64,000 nt of DNA, taken from NCBI RefSeq assembly GCF_002741945.1, contig NZ_MDVN01000002.1:186001-250000 (forward strand). Reading direction: 5' to 3'. The stretch comes from Gaetbulibacter sp. 4G1 (GTDB lineage Bacteria > Bacteroidota > Bacteroidia > Flavobacteriales > Flavobacteriaceae). This document shows, piece after piece, positions 45,928-57,862 of the stretch. The notes below the pieces were generated by a model. It saw only the letters and a list, made by a program, of their open reading frames with translations. It did not search any database and was not told the DNA's origin. A program made the translations under genes and the position numbers. Each line of letters begins with the position of its first letter. Position 1 is the stretch's first letter.

Positions 45928-46638
45928 TTATTCTTCTATTATCATTTCTTCAACTGGTTCTTCAACCAATTTAGATTGTTGGTACAAGAAATAGAATGCT
46001 AATACAAATAAAGAAACAGAAATAAAGTTAAGTATATTTTGGTGTGCTACATACAAATAAGCCACATTAATAACTTCACTAAAAACAATACATAAAGCTC
46101 CAAAAAATAAGAACAAAGACTTCTTATTATCTTTATAGAAGTAATTTAGAAGAGATACTGATAATAACAAAAGCATAATAATGTTATATGTAATCTCCAA
46201 TAAATATTCATTTGTCATTTCTAAAAATGGGCTTACCGCTTCTTGTAAAATATATGCTATATAAGTATTTAACCCCATTAGCACTATTATATGAATCTTG
46301 AAATTTTTTATAACATGAATTCCACAAACAGATCTACATATCTCAATTAAAAGAAAAGCGTATGACAACATACTTAAAGTATTTCCTATAAAATAATAAT
46401 AAAGATAAGGAACAAAGTCAATGGTAAAAAACGCTAATTCTGACAACGAATAACATACCAAAAACAACCCAAAAAACAGTGTTTTGGGTTTAATTGTAAT
46501 ATAATAAAGTAATGCAATTAATGGGAATATAGTCGAGCTAAAGCTAGATGCCATCAACTCATTTCCATTAAATTGAAAAACAATAAAAAGGACATAAGCT
46601 AATACAATTAAACCAATCAAGACTTTCGACTTGTACAT
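45928..46638 (-). CDS. second YhhN-like multi-pass membrane protein
   Basis: 236 residues with about seven hydrophobic helices; the layout (short N-tail, acidic C-tail EEPVEEMIIEE) parallels the gene at 44614, and the central FFGALCIVFSEVINVAYLY corresponds to the other protein's LMVALCLVFSTILNYVSLY. The GD motif is not evident, so lysoplasmalogenase activity is less likely. Probably paralogues. A -7-like TATATTTG lies at 46662-46669 (minus strand). Confidence 0.68.
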   Translation of the reverse strand: MYKSKVLIGLIVLAYVLFIVFQFNGNELMASSFSSTIFPLIALLYYITIKPKTLFFGLFLVCYSLSELAFFTIDFVPYLYYYFIGNTLSMLSYAFLLIEICRSVCGIHVIKNFKIHIIVLMGLNTYIAYILQEAVSPFLEMTNEYLLEITYNIIMLLLLSVSLLNYFYKDNKKSLFLFFGALCIVFSEVINVAYLYVAHQNILNFISVSLFVLAFYFLYQQSKLVEEPVEEMIIEE

Positions 46639-46724
46639 AACAGCAATTTACAGTTAGGGTACAAATATAAAAATATTTTACAATTAAGCGATAAAAAAAT
46701 ACATTTTATCGATAAAAATTAATT

Positions 46725-49581
<2,857 letters not shown>

Positions 49582-49663
49582 CTATTCAAATTGTTTTTTA
49601 TTTGACAGATGTAATTCATATAAAAACTTATCTAATAGTATTGCAATTAAAGTAATGCTCATA

Positions 49664-50155
49664 TCATAAATCTTTTATCATCCAAACACCGCAAGAATAG
49701 TGTCCTGTATTTCCTAAAGCACCTTTTAAATGTTTAAAGCCATAACTTTCGTAAATATGAATGGCAGCTTTAAGTTGCGATGCCGATTCTAAATAGCACT
49801 GTTTATAACCCATTTTTTTTGCAACTTCCATGCATTTTTCAAACATAAGCTTACCGTAACCTTTCCCTCGTACTTCTGGCGAAAAATACATTTTTTGTAT
49901 TTCGCAAACATCATTCTCAAAATCCTTTAAAGGTTTAATGCCACCACCACCTAGTATGCTACCATTATTATCAATAACATAATAGATTTCGTTTAGATTT
50001 TGGTAAGACTCATACATCTTTGGCGTTTCATTATCTGTATATGCTGTACCTTCTAACGGAATTTTAAACTCATGGAAACATGCTCTGATAATAGCTTCGA
50101 TTTGAGCATTATCTTCAGGCTTAATTTCTCGAATAACTATAGTATCTTTACTCAC
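49664..50155 (-). CDS. GNAT-family N-acetyltransferase
   Basis: 163 residues. The acetyl-CoA pyrophosphate loop is RGKGYGKLM (about 96-104), followed by AIHIYESYGFKHLKG, a typical GNAT C-terminal strand-helix. Substrate unknown. Its start faces the lipoprotein gene at 50173 with only 17 bases between, which leaves little room for promoters; a later start of the facing gene would relieve this. Confidence 0.9.
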   Translation of the reverse strand: MSKDTIVIREIKPEDNAQIEAIIRACFHEFKIPLEGTAYTDNETPKMYESYQNLNEIYYVIDNNGSILGGGGIKPLKDFENDVCEIQKMYFSPEVRGKGYGKLMFEKCMEVAKKMGYKQCYLESASQLKAAIHIYESYGFKHLKGALGNTGHYSCGVWMIKDL

Positions 50156-50172
50156 TTTAAAATAATAATTTT

Positions 50173-50664
50173 ATGCAAGTGAAGATACTTAAATATAAAA
50201 AAAGCAAAGTGAAGAGTTTTATTATTTTATCAACAATATTGTTTACCTTTTTAGGGTGTTCGGTTAAAGAAAAACCTGTGTTTTTAAATGTTGAAAACAT
50301 TAAGGTTATTGAATCTACTTCAAAATATGTAACATTTACTGCTGATGCTTTGTTTTTAAACCCAAATGATATTGGTGGTGAATTAAAAACTGAAGAAATT
50401 AAAGTATTTGTTAATGACACTGAAATGGCTTCTGTTTCAACCGAAAGTTTTAAAGTGCCAGCAAAAAAAGAATTCTCCATTCCTTTAAAAGCCAATATTC
50501 CAACTGACAGTATTTTTAGTAACAAAAACCTTGGCGGGTTAATAGGTAGTTTGTTTAGCAAAAAACTTAAAGTACAATATAAAGGCGATATAATATATAA
50601 GGTATTAGGGTTTTCGTACACCTATAATGTAGATAAAACTGAAAATGTAAAGATTAAATTATAG
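50173..50664 (+). CDS. LEA type 2-like lipoprotein
   Basis: 163 residues from the first ATG, or 151 from a GTG at 50209 (VKSFIILS), which would give a more usual lipoprotein signal and a longer intergenic region. The lipobox TFLGCS places the Cys about residue 30 from the first ATG. The body, with VENIKVIESTSKYVTFTADALFLNPNDIGG, is a LEA-2/immunoglobulin-like beta domain found in Bacteroidota lipoproteins. Function unknown. ribD starts 2 bases after the stop. Confidence 0.82.
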   Translation: MQVKILKYKKSKVKSFIILSTILFTFLGCSVKEKPVFLNVENIKVIESTSKYVTFTADALFLNPNDIGGELKTEEIKVFVNDTEMASVSTESFKVPAKKEFSIPLKANIPTDSIFSNKNLGGLIGSLFSKKLKVQYKGDIIYKVLGFSYTYNVDKTENVKIKL

Positions 50665-50666
50665 CA

Positions 50667-51671
50667 TTGAACAACCACGAGATATATATAAAACGTTGCT
50701 TAGAAATTGCTAAAAACGGATTAGGAACTACAAGACCAAACCCTATGGTTGGTGCAGTAATTATTCACAACAACAGTATAATTGGCGAAGGTTACACTAG
50801 TAAATATGGTGGAAACCATGCCGAAGTAAATGCCATAAATTCTGTTTTGGATAAATCATTGTTAAAAGAAGCAACTCTTTATGTGACTTTAGAACCTTGC
50901 TCTCATTTTGGAAAAACACCTCCTTGCAGCGATTTAATCATCAAACATCAAATACCAAATGTGGTAGTTGGTTGTATTGATGACAATGTTAAAGTAGCAG
51001 GAAAAGGCATCGAAAAACTTAAAAATGCTGGTTGTAATGTTATTGTTGGAGTTTTAGAAAATAAATGTAAAAGTCACCACAAGCGTTTTTTTACATTTCA
51101 TAATAAAAAACGTCCTTATATTATTTTAAAATGGGCAGAAACTCTAGATGGATTTATTGCTCCAGAAACTAAAGATGAACAAAAACCAGTTTGGATTACT
51201 AATGAATGCTCTCGACAATTAGTCCATAAATGGCGTACCGAAGAACAAGCTATTTTAGTTGGAACTAATACTGTTTTAAATGATAACCCAAGCTTAACTT
51301 CACGGAGTTGGATTGGACAAAACCCAATAAGAGTTGTTATTGATAAAGACAATAAACTATCGAAAAGTTATACTGTATTTAATAATGAAGCTGAAACAAT
51401 TATTATTAATAAAAACATCATTGATTTTTCAAACCATATAGCAAAACAAATTTGTGGCGTTTTGTTTCAAAAAAACATAAACTCTATAATTATTGAGGGA
51501 GGCACAAAAACACTTCAAACTTTTATAGATGAAAACCTTTGGGATGAAGCTCGTATATTTACAGGAAACAATTCATTTAATACCGGTATTAAAGCTCCTA
51601 AGTTTAATAGAGTCGCTTTATCTGAAGAAAAGATAAAAACTGACACTCTCAAATTTCACAAAAATGATTAA
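50667..51671 (+). CDS. ribD: bifunctional riboflavin deaminase-reductase
   Basis: 334 residues with a TTG start, the family start (NNHEIYIKRCLEIA). The N-terminal deaminase half has the zinc motif HAEVNA and PCSHFGKTPPC; the C-terminal half is the NADPH reductase (KRPYIILKWAETLDGFIAP, then IIIEGGTKTLQ). It converts the early pyrimidine intermediate of riboflavin synthesis in two steps. The HAD gene overlaps its end by 8 bases. Confidence 0.95.
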   Translation: MNNHEIYIKRCLEIAKNGLGTTRPNPMVGAVIIHNNSIIGEGYTSKYGGNHAEVNAINSVLDKSLLKEATLYVTLEPCSHFGKTPPCSDLIIKHQIPNVVVGCIDDNVKVAGKGIEKLKNAGCNVIVGVLENKCKSHHKRFFTFHNKKRPYIILKWAETLDGFIAPETKDEQKPVWITNECSRQLVHKWRTEEQAILVGTNTVLNDNPSLTSRSWIGQNPIRVVIDKDNKLSKSYTVFNNEAETIIINKNIIDFSNHIAKQICGVLFQKNINSIIIEGGTKTLQTFIDENLWDEARIFTGNNSFNTGIKAPKFNRVALSEEKIKTDTLKFHKND

Positions 51672-52281
51672 AACCATAATTTTCGATTTTGGTAATGTTT
51701 TTATTGATTTAGACCTAGAAGAAGCTTTACAGTACGCTCTTAAAACGTTTAAAATTGAATCTATTTCAGATGAAATGATAGCCTTTAATAGTTTATACGA
51801 ACAAGGATTAGTCTCTACTGATGAATTTCTTGAATTTTATACTGAAAATTTTCCAAAATTATCAAAAGAAGAGCTCATTAAAGTTTGGAACCATATGCTT
51901 AAAGGCTTTCCTGAACATAGATTAACTTTTTTAAAAGAGCTTAAAGCATCTTCAAAATACAAACTCATTTTATTAAGCAACACAAACGAGCTTCATATAA
52001 ATTGGATAAAACAGCATGTTTTGTTTTACAATGATTTTAAAAATTGCTTTGATGCCTTTTATTTATCTCACGAAATTCATTTAGTAAAACCAAACAAAAA
52101 TATTTTCGAATATGTTTTAAACGAAAACAGATTAAAGGGAAATGAATGTTTATTTATTGATGATAATAAAGACAATATAAGTACCGCTGAATCTTTAGCA
52201 ATTAAAACTTGGCACATCAATCCGAAAACAGAAGATGTAGCACATCTTTTTTTTAATATTAAAAAACATTTGTTTGACTGA
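51664..52281 (+). CDS. HAD-family hydrolase, YihX-like
   Basis: 205 residues. The nucleophile Asp is in IIFDFGNVF, where the second residue of the usual DxD is Gly, as in the YihX-like branch (alpha-glucose-1-phosphatase type). Motif II is LLSNT, motif III has HLVKPNKNIFEYV, and motif IV is FIDDNKDN. Cytoplasmic phosphatase; the substrate is not set, and its overlap with ribD and the YigZ gene (8 bases each) may hint at the missing flavin pathway phosphatase. Confidence 0.9.
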   Translation: MIKTIIFDFGNVFIDLDLEEALQYALKTFKIESISDEMIAFNSLYEQGLVSTDEFLEFYTENFPKLSKEELIKVWNHMLKGFPEHRLTFLKELKASSKYKLILLSNTNELHINWIKQHVLFYNDFKNCFDAFYLSHEIHLVKPNKNIFEYVLNENRLKGNECLFIDDNKDNISTAESLAIKTWHINPKTEDVAHLFFNIKKHLFD

Positions 52282-52882
52282 AAGAGATACTTATAAAACT
52301 ATTAGTAAATCAACTGAATCTATTTTATTTAAAGATAAAAACAGTAAGTTTTTTGGTTACGCCTTTCCTGTAACTACAGAAGATGATGTTAAATTTTACA
52401 TAAAAAAACTAAAGAAAGAACATCACGCAGCAAGACACTGGTGCTACGCATACCAGATAGGAAAAGAAAAAACAATCTATCGTGCTAATGATGATGGCGA
52501 ACCAAATAATTCAGCTGGTATGCCAATATATGGTCAAATACAATCTTATAATGTTACTAATATATTAATTGTAGTAGTACGTTATTTTGGCGGTGTTAAA
52601 TTAGGTGTTGGCGGTTTAATTAATGCTTACAAAACAACTGCACAATTAACTTTGGATGCTTCCAGTATTTTAAAAAAAACAATTAATGTAGATTACTTAA
52701 TTACGTTTGATTATAAAAATATGAATACGGTAATGCGTATTATTAAAGAGAAAAGCTTAAATATTATTAATCAAAAATTAGAGATGGATTGTCAAATCAG
52801 GATTTCGGTAAGAAAAAAAGAAGCCAATCAAATTTTTGAAATTTTTAATCATTTATTCGAAATCGACATCAACCCAATATAA
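52274..52882 (+). CDS. YigZ/IMPACT family protein
   Basis: 202 residues with a TTG start. The IMPACT N-terminal domain is clear: HHAARHWCYAYQIG, RANDDGEPNNSAGMPIYGQI (two parts), and VVVRYFGGVKLGVGGLINAYK (two parts). A short C-terminal ferredoxin-like domain (about 130-202) follows. Role unclear; links to translation regulation and proline peptidases have been suggested for the family. Last of the ribD-HAD-YigZ run; converges on the thioesterase with 1 base between. Confidence 0.94.
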   Translation: MTERDTYKTISKSTESILFKDKNSKFFGYAFPVTTEDDVKFYIKKLKKEHHAARHWCYAYQIGKEKTIYRANDDGEPNNSAGMPIYGQIQSYNVTNILIVVVRYFGGVKLGVGGLINAYKTTAQLTLDASSILKKTINVDYLITFDYKNMNTVMRIIKEKSLNIINQKLEMDCQIRISVRKKEANQIFEIFNHLFEIDINPI

Positions 52883-52883
52883 A

Positions 52884-53282
52884 TTATAGCCTAATTGTCT
52901 CTAAAATATACTCTGGAGCTCTAACTGGTCTATTCGTTTTCATATCAATAAAAACTAAAGTAGTTTCAGCAGTTGTTAAAACATCTCCTTCCTCATTAGT
53001 AATTTCATACTCAAATTCAATCTTAGCTGTTGGTGCTTTTTTTAGTTGAGTTTTTACATTAATTACATCATCATAACATGCTGATTTTTTATAGTTTATA
53101 TTCAAAGAAACTACCGGTAACATAATTCCGTTTTCTTCCATGGTCTTATACGAAATTCCTTGTTTACGTAACCACTCAATACGCCCCATTTCAAGATATA
53201 ATGCATAATTGCCGTGATATACTACTCCCATTTGGTCAGTTTCACCATATCTCACTCTTATTTGTATTTCGTCGAATTTCAT
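52884..53282 (-). CDS. acyl-CoA thioesterase, YbgC-like hotdog fold
   Basis: 132 residues. The opening IRVRYGETDQMGVVYHGNYALYLEMGR (read in parts) is the 4HBT/YbgC signature, with the catalytic Asp in TDQMG. It hydrolyses acyl-CoA or acyl-ACP thioesters in the family. No Tol-Pal genes are adjacent, unlike ybgC in proteobacteria. Divergent from dnaA across 186 bp. Confidence 0.93.
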   Translation of the reverse strand: MKFDEIQIRVRYGETDQMGVVYHGNYALYLEMGRIEWLRKQGISYKTMEENGIMLPVVSLNINYKKSACYDDVINVKTQLKKAPTAKIEFEYEITNEEGDVLTTAETTLVFIDMKTNRPVRAPEYILETIRL

Positions 53283-53468
53283 AGGGATTATTAAATATTT
53301 TTTTGTAGTTTCGGCTAGAGCTTAAACATGAGGAAAAATTTCTAAAAATTCAATAGTAAATCATTTTTTTTTTAAGAATTTTGTTCACATATTTGCCAAA
53401 CCAAGAGGGGAAATGAAAATATCAATTTTCATTTTAAAGACTAACTAACAAAACTACAAAAATTAACA

Positions 53469-54896
53469 ATGAGTATAACTGCGCAATCGGTATGGAATAA
53501 TTGTCTCGAATTTATAAAGGATAACATCCAACCGCAAGCATACAAAACTTGGTTCGAGCCAATAAAAGCAGTTAAACTTACTGATAATGCTTTAAGCATT
53601 CAAGTACCTAGTAAATTCTTTTACGAATGGCTTGAAGAGCACTATGTAAAAATTCTTAAAGTATCACTTACTAAAGAATTAGGAGAAAAAGCCAAGCTTG
53701 TTTACATTATTAAAATGGAAAACACTTATGGCAACAAGCAACCATTTACAGAAAAAATACCAAGCTCTAACAGAGGTGCCGTAAAAGCTCAAGATGTTGA
53801 TATTCCCTTAAACAATAAAAGTCCAGAGTTGCGAAATCCGTTTGTTATTCCTGGAATTAGAAATGTAAAGATTGAATCTCAACTTAACCCAAATTATAGC
53901 TTTGAAAACTTTTTGGAAGGTGATTCTAATCGCTTAGCTAGAAGTGCTGGATTAGCTGTTGCTGCTAAACCCGGTGGAACATCATTTAATCCATTACTAA
54001 TTTTTGGAGGTGTTGGCTTAGGTAAAACCCATTTAGCTCATGCTATAGGTGTTGACATTAAGGACAAATATCCAGAAAAAACAGTTTTATATATTTCTGC
54101 TGAAAAATTTACACAACAATATATAGACTCTGTAAAAAAGAATAATAGGAATGATTTTATTCATTTTTATCAAATAATTGATGTTTTAATCATTGATGAT
54201 GTACAATTCCTTTCAGGAAAATCTGGAACTCAAGATGTTTTCTTCCATATATTTAATCATTTACATCAAAACGGAAAGCAGGTTATTTTAACAAGTGACA
54301 AAGCTCCAGTTGACATGCAAGATATTGAGCAACGCTTGTTATCTCGTTTTAAATGGGGGCTTTCTGCAGAGTTACAAAATCCAGATTTTGAAACTAGAGT
54401 TTCAATATTAAAAAACAAACTCTATAGAGATGGTGTTGAAATGCCAGAAGATATTGTGGAGTATGTTGCTAAAAACATCAAAACAAATGTTAGAGAATTA
54501 GAAGGTGCTATTATATCGTTAATTGCACAATCTTCATTCAATAAAAAAGAAATTACCATTGAGCTTGCTAAACAAATAGTTGAGAAATTTGTTAAAAACA
54601 CAAAACGCGAAGTATCGATTGATTATATTCAAAAAATTGTGTCTGATTATTTCCAAATGGATGTTGACACACTACAATCAAAAACTAGAAAACGCCATAT
54701 TGTACAAGCAAGACAATTAGCCATGTTTTTTGCTAAAAAATTTACTAAAGCATCCTTAGCTAGTATTGGCTCACAAATAGGTAAGCGCGATCATGCTACA
54801 GTATTACATGCTTGTAAAACAGTAGACAATTTATCTTCAACTGATAAACAGTTCAGAAAATATGTTGAAGATATCACTAAAAAACTTTCTGTTTAA
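53469..54896 (+). CDS. dnaA: chromosomal replication initiator DnaA
   Basis: 475 residues. Domain I (about 1-85), a short linker, the AAA+ domain III with Walker A GGVGLGKT at 180-187 and Walker B LIIDD at 240-244, and domain IV with KRDHATVLHACKTV for DnaA-box recognition. It initiates replication at oriC. No dnaN neighbour and no array of DnaA boxes are seen here, so oriC is probably elsewhere. Single gene; the phosphatase follows by 49 bp. Confidence 0.97.
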   Translation: MSITAQSVWNNCLEFIKDNIQPQAYKTWFEPIKAVKLTDNALSIQVPSKFFYEWLEEHYVKILKVSLTKELGEKAKLVYIIKMENTYGNKQPFTEKIPSSNRGAVKAQDVDIPLNNKSPELRNPFVIPGIRNVKIESQLNPNYSFENFLEGDSNRLARSAGLAVAAKPGGTSFNPLLIFGGVGLGKTHLAHAIGVDIKDKYPEKTVLYISAEKFTQQYIDSVKKNNRNDFIHFYQIIDVLIIDDVQFLSGKSGTQDVFFHIFNHLHQNGKQVILTSDKAPVDMQDIEQRLLSRFKWGLSAELQNPDFETRVSILKNKLYRDGVEMPEDIVEYVAKNIKTNVRELEGAIISLIAQSSFNKKEITIELAKQIVEKFVKNTKREVSIDYIQKIVSDYFQMDVDTLQSKTRKRHIVQARQLAMFFAKKFTKASLASIGSQIGKRDHATVLHACKTVDNLSSTDKQFRKYVEDITKKLSV

Positions 54897-54945
54897 ATTT
54901 AAAACAAACTCCTAATTATTATTTTAGGACTCACAAAAAACTATT

Positions 54946-55398
54946 ATGACTAAAATTCTCATGGTCTGTTTGGGCAATATATGTCGTTCACCATTAGCAG
55001 AAGGTATTATGCGTTCTAAATTAACAAGTGATGATGTTATAGTAGATTCTGCAGGAACAGCAAACTACCATATTGGGAACTCTCCCGATAAACGATCAGT
55101 TAGTGTAGCGAAAAAATATGGTATAAATATTTCTCATTTAAAAGGACGTCAATTTAATATATCAGATTTTGATGCATTTGACATAATCTATGTTATGGAC
55201 GAATCCAATTTTAAGAACGTGATTGCTTTAGCTAGAAATGACGAAGACATCACTAAAGTAAAACTTATTTTAAATGAAGTTTACCCAAATCAAAACTACA
55301 ATGTACCAGACCCATATTACGGTGGTGATGAAGGTTTTGAAAATGTTTACAAAATGCTTGACGAAGCTTGCGACATCATTTCAGAAAAATTACACTAA
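54946..55398 (+). CDS. low-molecular-weight protein-tyrosine phosphatase
   Basis: 150 residues. The P-loop CLGNICRSP (Cys8, Arg14) near the N-terminus and the DPYYGG general-acid motif late in the chain are both intact. It dephosphorylates phosphotyrosine proteins or similar; no tyrosine kinase gene is near. It lies between dnaA and the RsmI-like gene on the same strand. Confidence 0.94.
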   Translation: MTKILMVCLGNICRSPLAEGIMRSKLTSDDVIVDSAGTANYHIGNSPDKRSVSVAKKYGINISHLKGRQFNISDFDAFDIIYVMDESNFKNVIALARNDEDITKVKLILNEVYPNQNYNVPDPYYGGDEGFENVYKMLDEACDIISEKLH

Positions 55399-55455
55399 GT
55401 AAATTAAATATCATATTTTAGTCTTTTACACATTTAAATACTTTAGAAAACCTAT

Positions 55456-56172
55456 ATGAGTCCTGCTTTTGGAAAATTATATCTTATACCAACAACATTA
55501 GGAGACAATGCACCTCTTGAAGTTTTACCAATGTCTGTAAAGAAAGTAATTGAACAAATAAATACTTACATTGTTGAAAATGAAAAAACAGCACGGCGTT
55601 TTATAAAAAAGATTAGCTCAGGAAAATCGCAAGCTGCTTTGGAGATGTTTCATTTAAATAAATTTACTGACGCAAGTGAATTACCTGAGTTTTTAGAGCC
55701 CTGTTTAAAAGGTATAAACGTTGGGTTATTATCAGAAGCTGGTTGCCCTGGTATTGCAGATCCTGGTGCAGATGTTGTAAAATTAGCGCATCAAAAAAAT
55801 ATAAAAGTTATACCTCTCGTAGGACCTTCTTCTATTTTAATGGCATTAATGAGTTCTGGTATGAATGGACAAAACTTTGCTTTTAGTGGGTATTTGCCAA
55901 TTGATAAAGGAGAAAGAAAAAAAGAAATAAAACGTTTAGAACGCTTATCATTTGAAAATAATCAATCACAAATTTTTATTGAAACACCATACCGAAATAA
56001 TAAAATGATTGAAGATTTAAGCAATATCTTAGAAAACAATACTGATGTTTGTGTTGCTTGCGATATTACTTTAGCTACAGAGTTTATAAAAACTCAAACT
56101 GCAAATGAATGGAAAAAAAATATGGTAGACTTTCATAAAAGACCTACCATATTTATTATTCATAAAAGCTAA
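55456..56172 (+). CDS. RsmI-like SAM-dependent methyltransferase
   Basis: 238 residues. It opens GKLYLIPTTLGD, a variant of the RsmI start, and has LLSEAGCPGIADPGADVV and PLVGPSSILMALMSSGMNGQ (two parts) of the tetrapyrrole methylase-like fold. RsmI methylates C1402 of 16S rRNA; this is a divergent relative common in Bacteroidota, so the target is not certain. The lytic transglycosylase-like gene converges 6 bases later. Confidence 0.9.
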   Translation: MSPAFGKLYLIPTTLGDNAPLEVLPMSVKKVIEQINTYIVENEKTARRFIKKISSGKSQAALEMFHLNKFTDASELPEFLEPCLKGINVGLLSEAGCPGIADPGADVVKLAHQKNIKVIPLVGPSSILMALMSSGMNGQNFAFSGYLPIDKGERKKEIKRLERLSFENNQSQIFIETPYRNNKMIEDLSNILENNTDVCVACDITLATEFIKTQTANEWKKNMVDFHKRPTIFIIHKS

Positions 56173-56178
56173 ATTTGA

Positions 56179-56838
56179 CTATATAGCTTTGGCTTCTCTA
56201 TTTGGTTTCACAAAAGATGTATCATATCCCGAAAAACGTTTCATATAATACTGTATTGTAGTTCCGTAACCATCTGTGAAATTATCTAAACCGTAGCTTC
56301 TTAAATATTTTTTAACGCTACCCGGTCCTGCTAAATGTGCTGCAGCTAAAATACCAGATTCTGTTACAACAGTACCGTTAATACGTTTACCAACAAAGTT
56401 TTTAATATCTCGTCGTAAAATCCATTTATTACGTGCCGAATTTGCAATAAAAGCTTTCTCTTGAAGTACAGGGTTTTTCAAAAACTTAGCAGGGTTATTA
56501 ATACCAATCATTTTTAATGTTGATGCACCAAATTGATATTTACCTAAATACCCGAAAGTGTTTACAGAAAAATAATCTCCTCCCGATTCTTTAAAAGCTA
56601 AAGCTTCTTTAAATCCTACAAATGATTTTCCTAAGTAAGGAGAAAATGACTTATTAACATCTCTAGAAGCTAAAACATCGCCATTAATATTAGTATCTAA
56701 ACTTACAGTGTAGTTTAAAACCAAACCTTTAGTTGAATACTTACCTAAATCTATCGTTTCATCAGATGAAAACGAACTATACAATAGAATACATATTGTA
56801 AGCGTCAGGGTTAAGTAACTTGCAATACTTTTTCTCAT
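56179..56838 (-). CDS. lytic transglycosylase-like exported protein
   Basis: 219 residues. An N-terminal hydrophobic stretch (about 6-21) with a signal-like end is followed by a muramidase-like domain: AFKESGGDY with candidate catalytic Glu84, then GYLGKYQFGASTLKMIG. Flavobacterial relatives are often labelled as peptidoglycan-binding. It may cleave or bind peptidoglycan in the periplasm. Near mltG and DUF2279 genes on the same strand, a cell-wall neighbourhood. Confidence 0.82.
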   Translation of the reverse strand: MRKSIASYLTLTLTICILLYSSFSSDETIDLGKYSTKGLVLNYTVSLDTNINGDVLASRDVNKSFSPYLGKSFVGFKEALAFKESGGDYFSVNTFGYLGKYQFGASTLKMIGINNPAKFLKNPVLQEKAFIANSARNKWILRRDIKNFVGKRINGTVVTESGILAAAHLAGPGSVKKYLRSYGLDNFTDGYGTTIQYYMKRFSGYDTSFVKPNREAKAI

Positions 56839-56950
56839 AATTTTTAAATTTCTTCAGTGCAAAATTTCATTTAAATACACTTGAAAATTTGAGCGTGCAA
56901 AATTAGGCTTTTTTTTAATTATATCAAAATTAATCGTTTATGTGCAATTT

Positions 56951-57862
56951 TTAGTAGTATAATAGATGAAATACACAGCCATTTTTATTGAATTCTATAG
57001 CTGGAAAAGGCACCTTTAAAACATTAAAAATATTAAAAACGGATTTCAAAAAACGTGAATTTGTCCTAATTTTATTCAAATTTACATCAAAACTTAAATA
57101 AAACTGACGTTGCCTATTAATATTTGTTAACATAGTATTGTCAACATCTTTAATGCCCGTTAACATCCCGTCAGCGCTATAACCTACGGCTACATTAAGC
57201 CATTTAGGAATTTTACTTTCTTTAAAAAAAGCATGTAAATTAGCGCTTAACCAATAGGTTTGCCCATTATAATCTTTCAAAATTTGCTCTAAAAACCCAT
57301 TTCCTAATTTGTCTGGGTTCTGCATAGCATATTTTGTTTGATGAAAAGAAAATTTCAAATTGATACGTTGCTCGTTCCAAAGTAATTCTTGACCAATATA
57401 CAAACCTGTTCCGGCAGCGTTTGAAGCGATATCCCCCCAAGAGAAGCCCCATTCTTCTGAAAAACCGTCCAAAATTTCGACAGCTGTAAGGAAACCAAAC
57501 CCCAAAGTTGAGCCATAAATTAATTGGTCTTTTTTGCTTACTCCACTCCAATTTAAAACCTCTGCTCCAAACTTACCAACTTGATACGAAGTAAATACAT
57601 GCCCCATCTTATCCATTTGAAGCCATTCTTTATTATCATTAGTTGTATGGAATTTTGAACGTTCAAAATCTGAATACCATAATTGATTTAACCCAATTAA
57701 TGTTATACCAGCTAAAGAAGCTTCAGTAATAACAACAGAGTTTCTTCTAGACTTATTTAATGTATCACTTGGTGTTAGAAAAAAATCAAGCTTAGTTTGA
57801 GAAAAGGAAAATGATGATATTAAAACAAGTATTGATAAATATTTAAGCTTATTAAACACCAC
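56951..57862 (-). CDS. DUF2279 family exported protein
   Basis: 303 residues. A signal peptide ends near SFSFSQ. The DKMGHVFTSYQVGKFGAEVLNW segment (read in parts) and the GFLTAVEILDGFSEEWGFSWGD region match DUF2279 (YfiM-like) proteins, which are predicted membrane- or periplasm-associated with unknown role. Its first base overlaps the last of mltG (1 base), so it is coupled to mltG. Confidence 0.87.
   Translation of the reverse strand: MVFNKLKYLSILVLISSFSFSQTKLDFFLTPSDTLNKSRRNSVVITEASLAGITLIGLNQLWYSDFERSKFHTTNDNKEWLQMDKMGHVFTSYQVGKFGAEVLNWSGVSKKDQLIYGSTLGFGFLTAVEILDGFSEEWGFSWGDIASNAAGTGLYIGQELLWNEQRINLKFSFHQTKYAMQNPDKLGNGFLEQILKDYNGQTYWLSANLHAFFKESKIPKWLNVAVGYSADGMLTGIKDVDNTMLTNINRQRQFYLSFDVNLNKIRTNSRFLKSVFNIFNVLKVPFPAIEFNKNGCVFHLLYY

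Noticed and set aside
46689-46711. CGATAAAA/TTTTATCG inverted repeat near the end of ligA
   Set aside because: An AT-rich 8-bp stem without a clear T run; could be a weak terminator but cannot be separated from chance.
50157-50621. Open frame of 154 codons antisense to the LEA-type lipoprotein
   Set aside because: It mirrors a gene with a clear lipoprotein signal and has no domain of its own.
53283-53468. Possible oriC near dnaA
   Set aside because: Only one DnaA-box-like word (TTGTTCACA) is seen in the 186-bp region and no AT-rich repeats or dnaN neighbour; insufficient for an origin.
54901-54930. Hairpin after dnaA (TCCTAA/TTAGGA)
   Set aside because: The stem is only 6 bp and no T run follows, so it is not convincing as a terminator.
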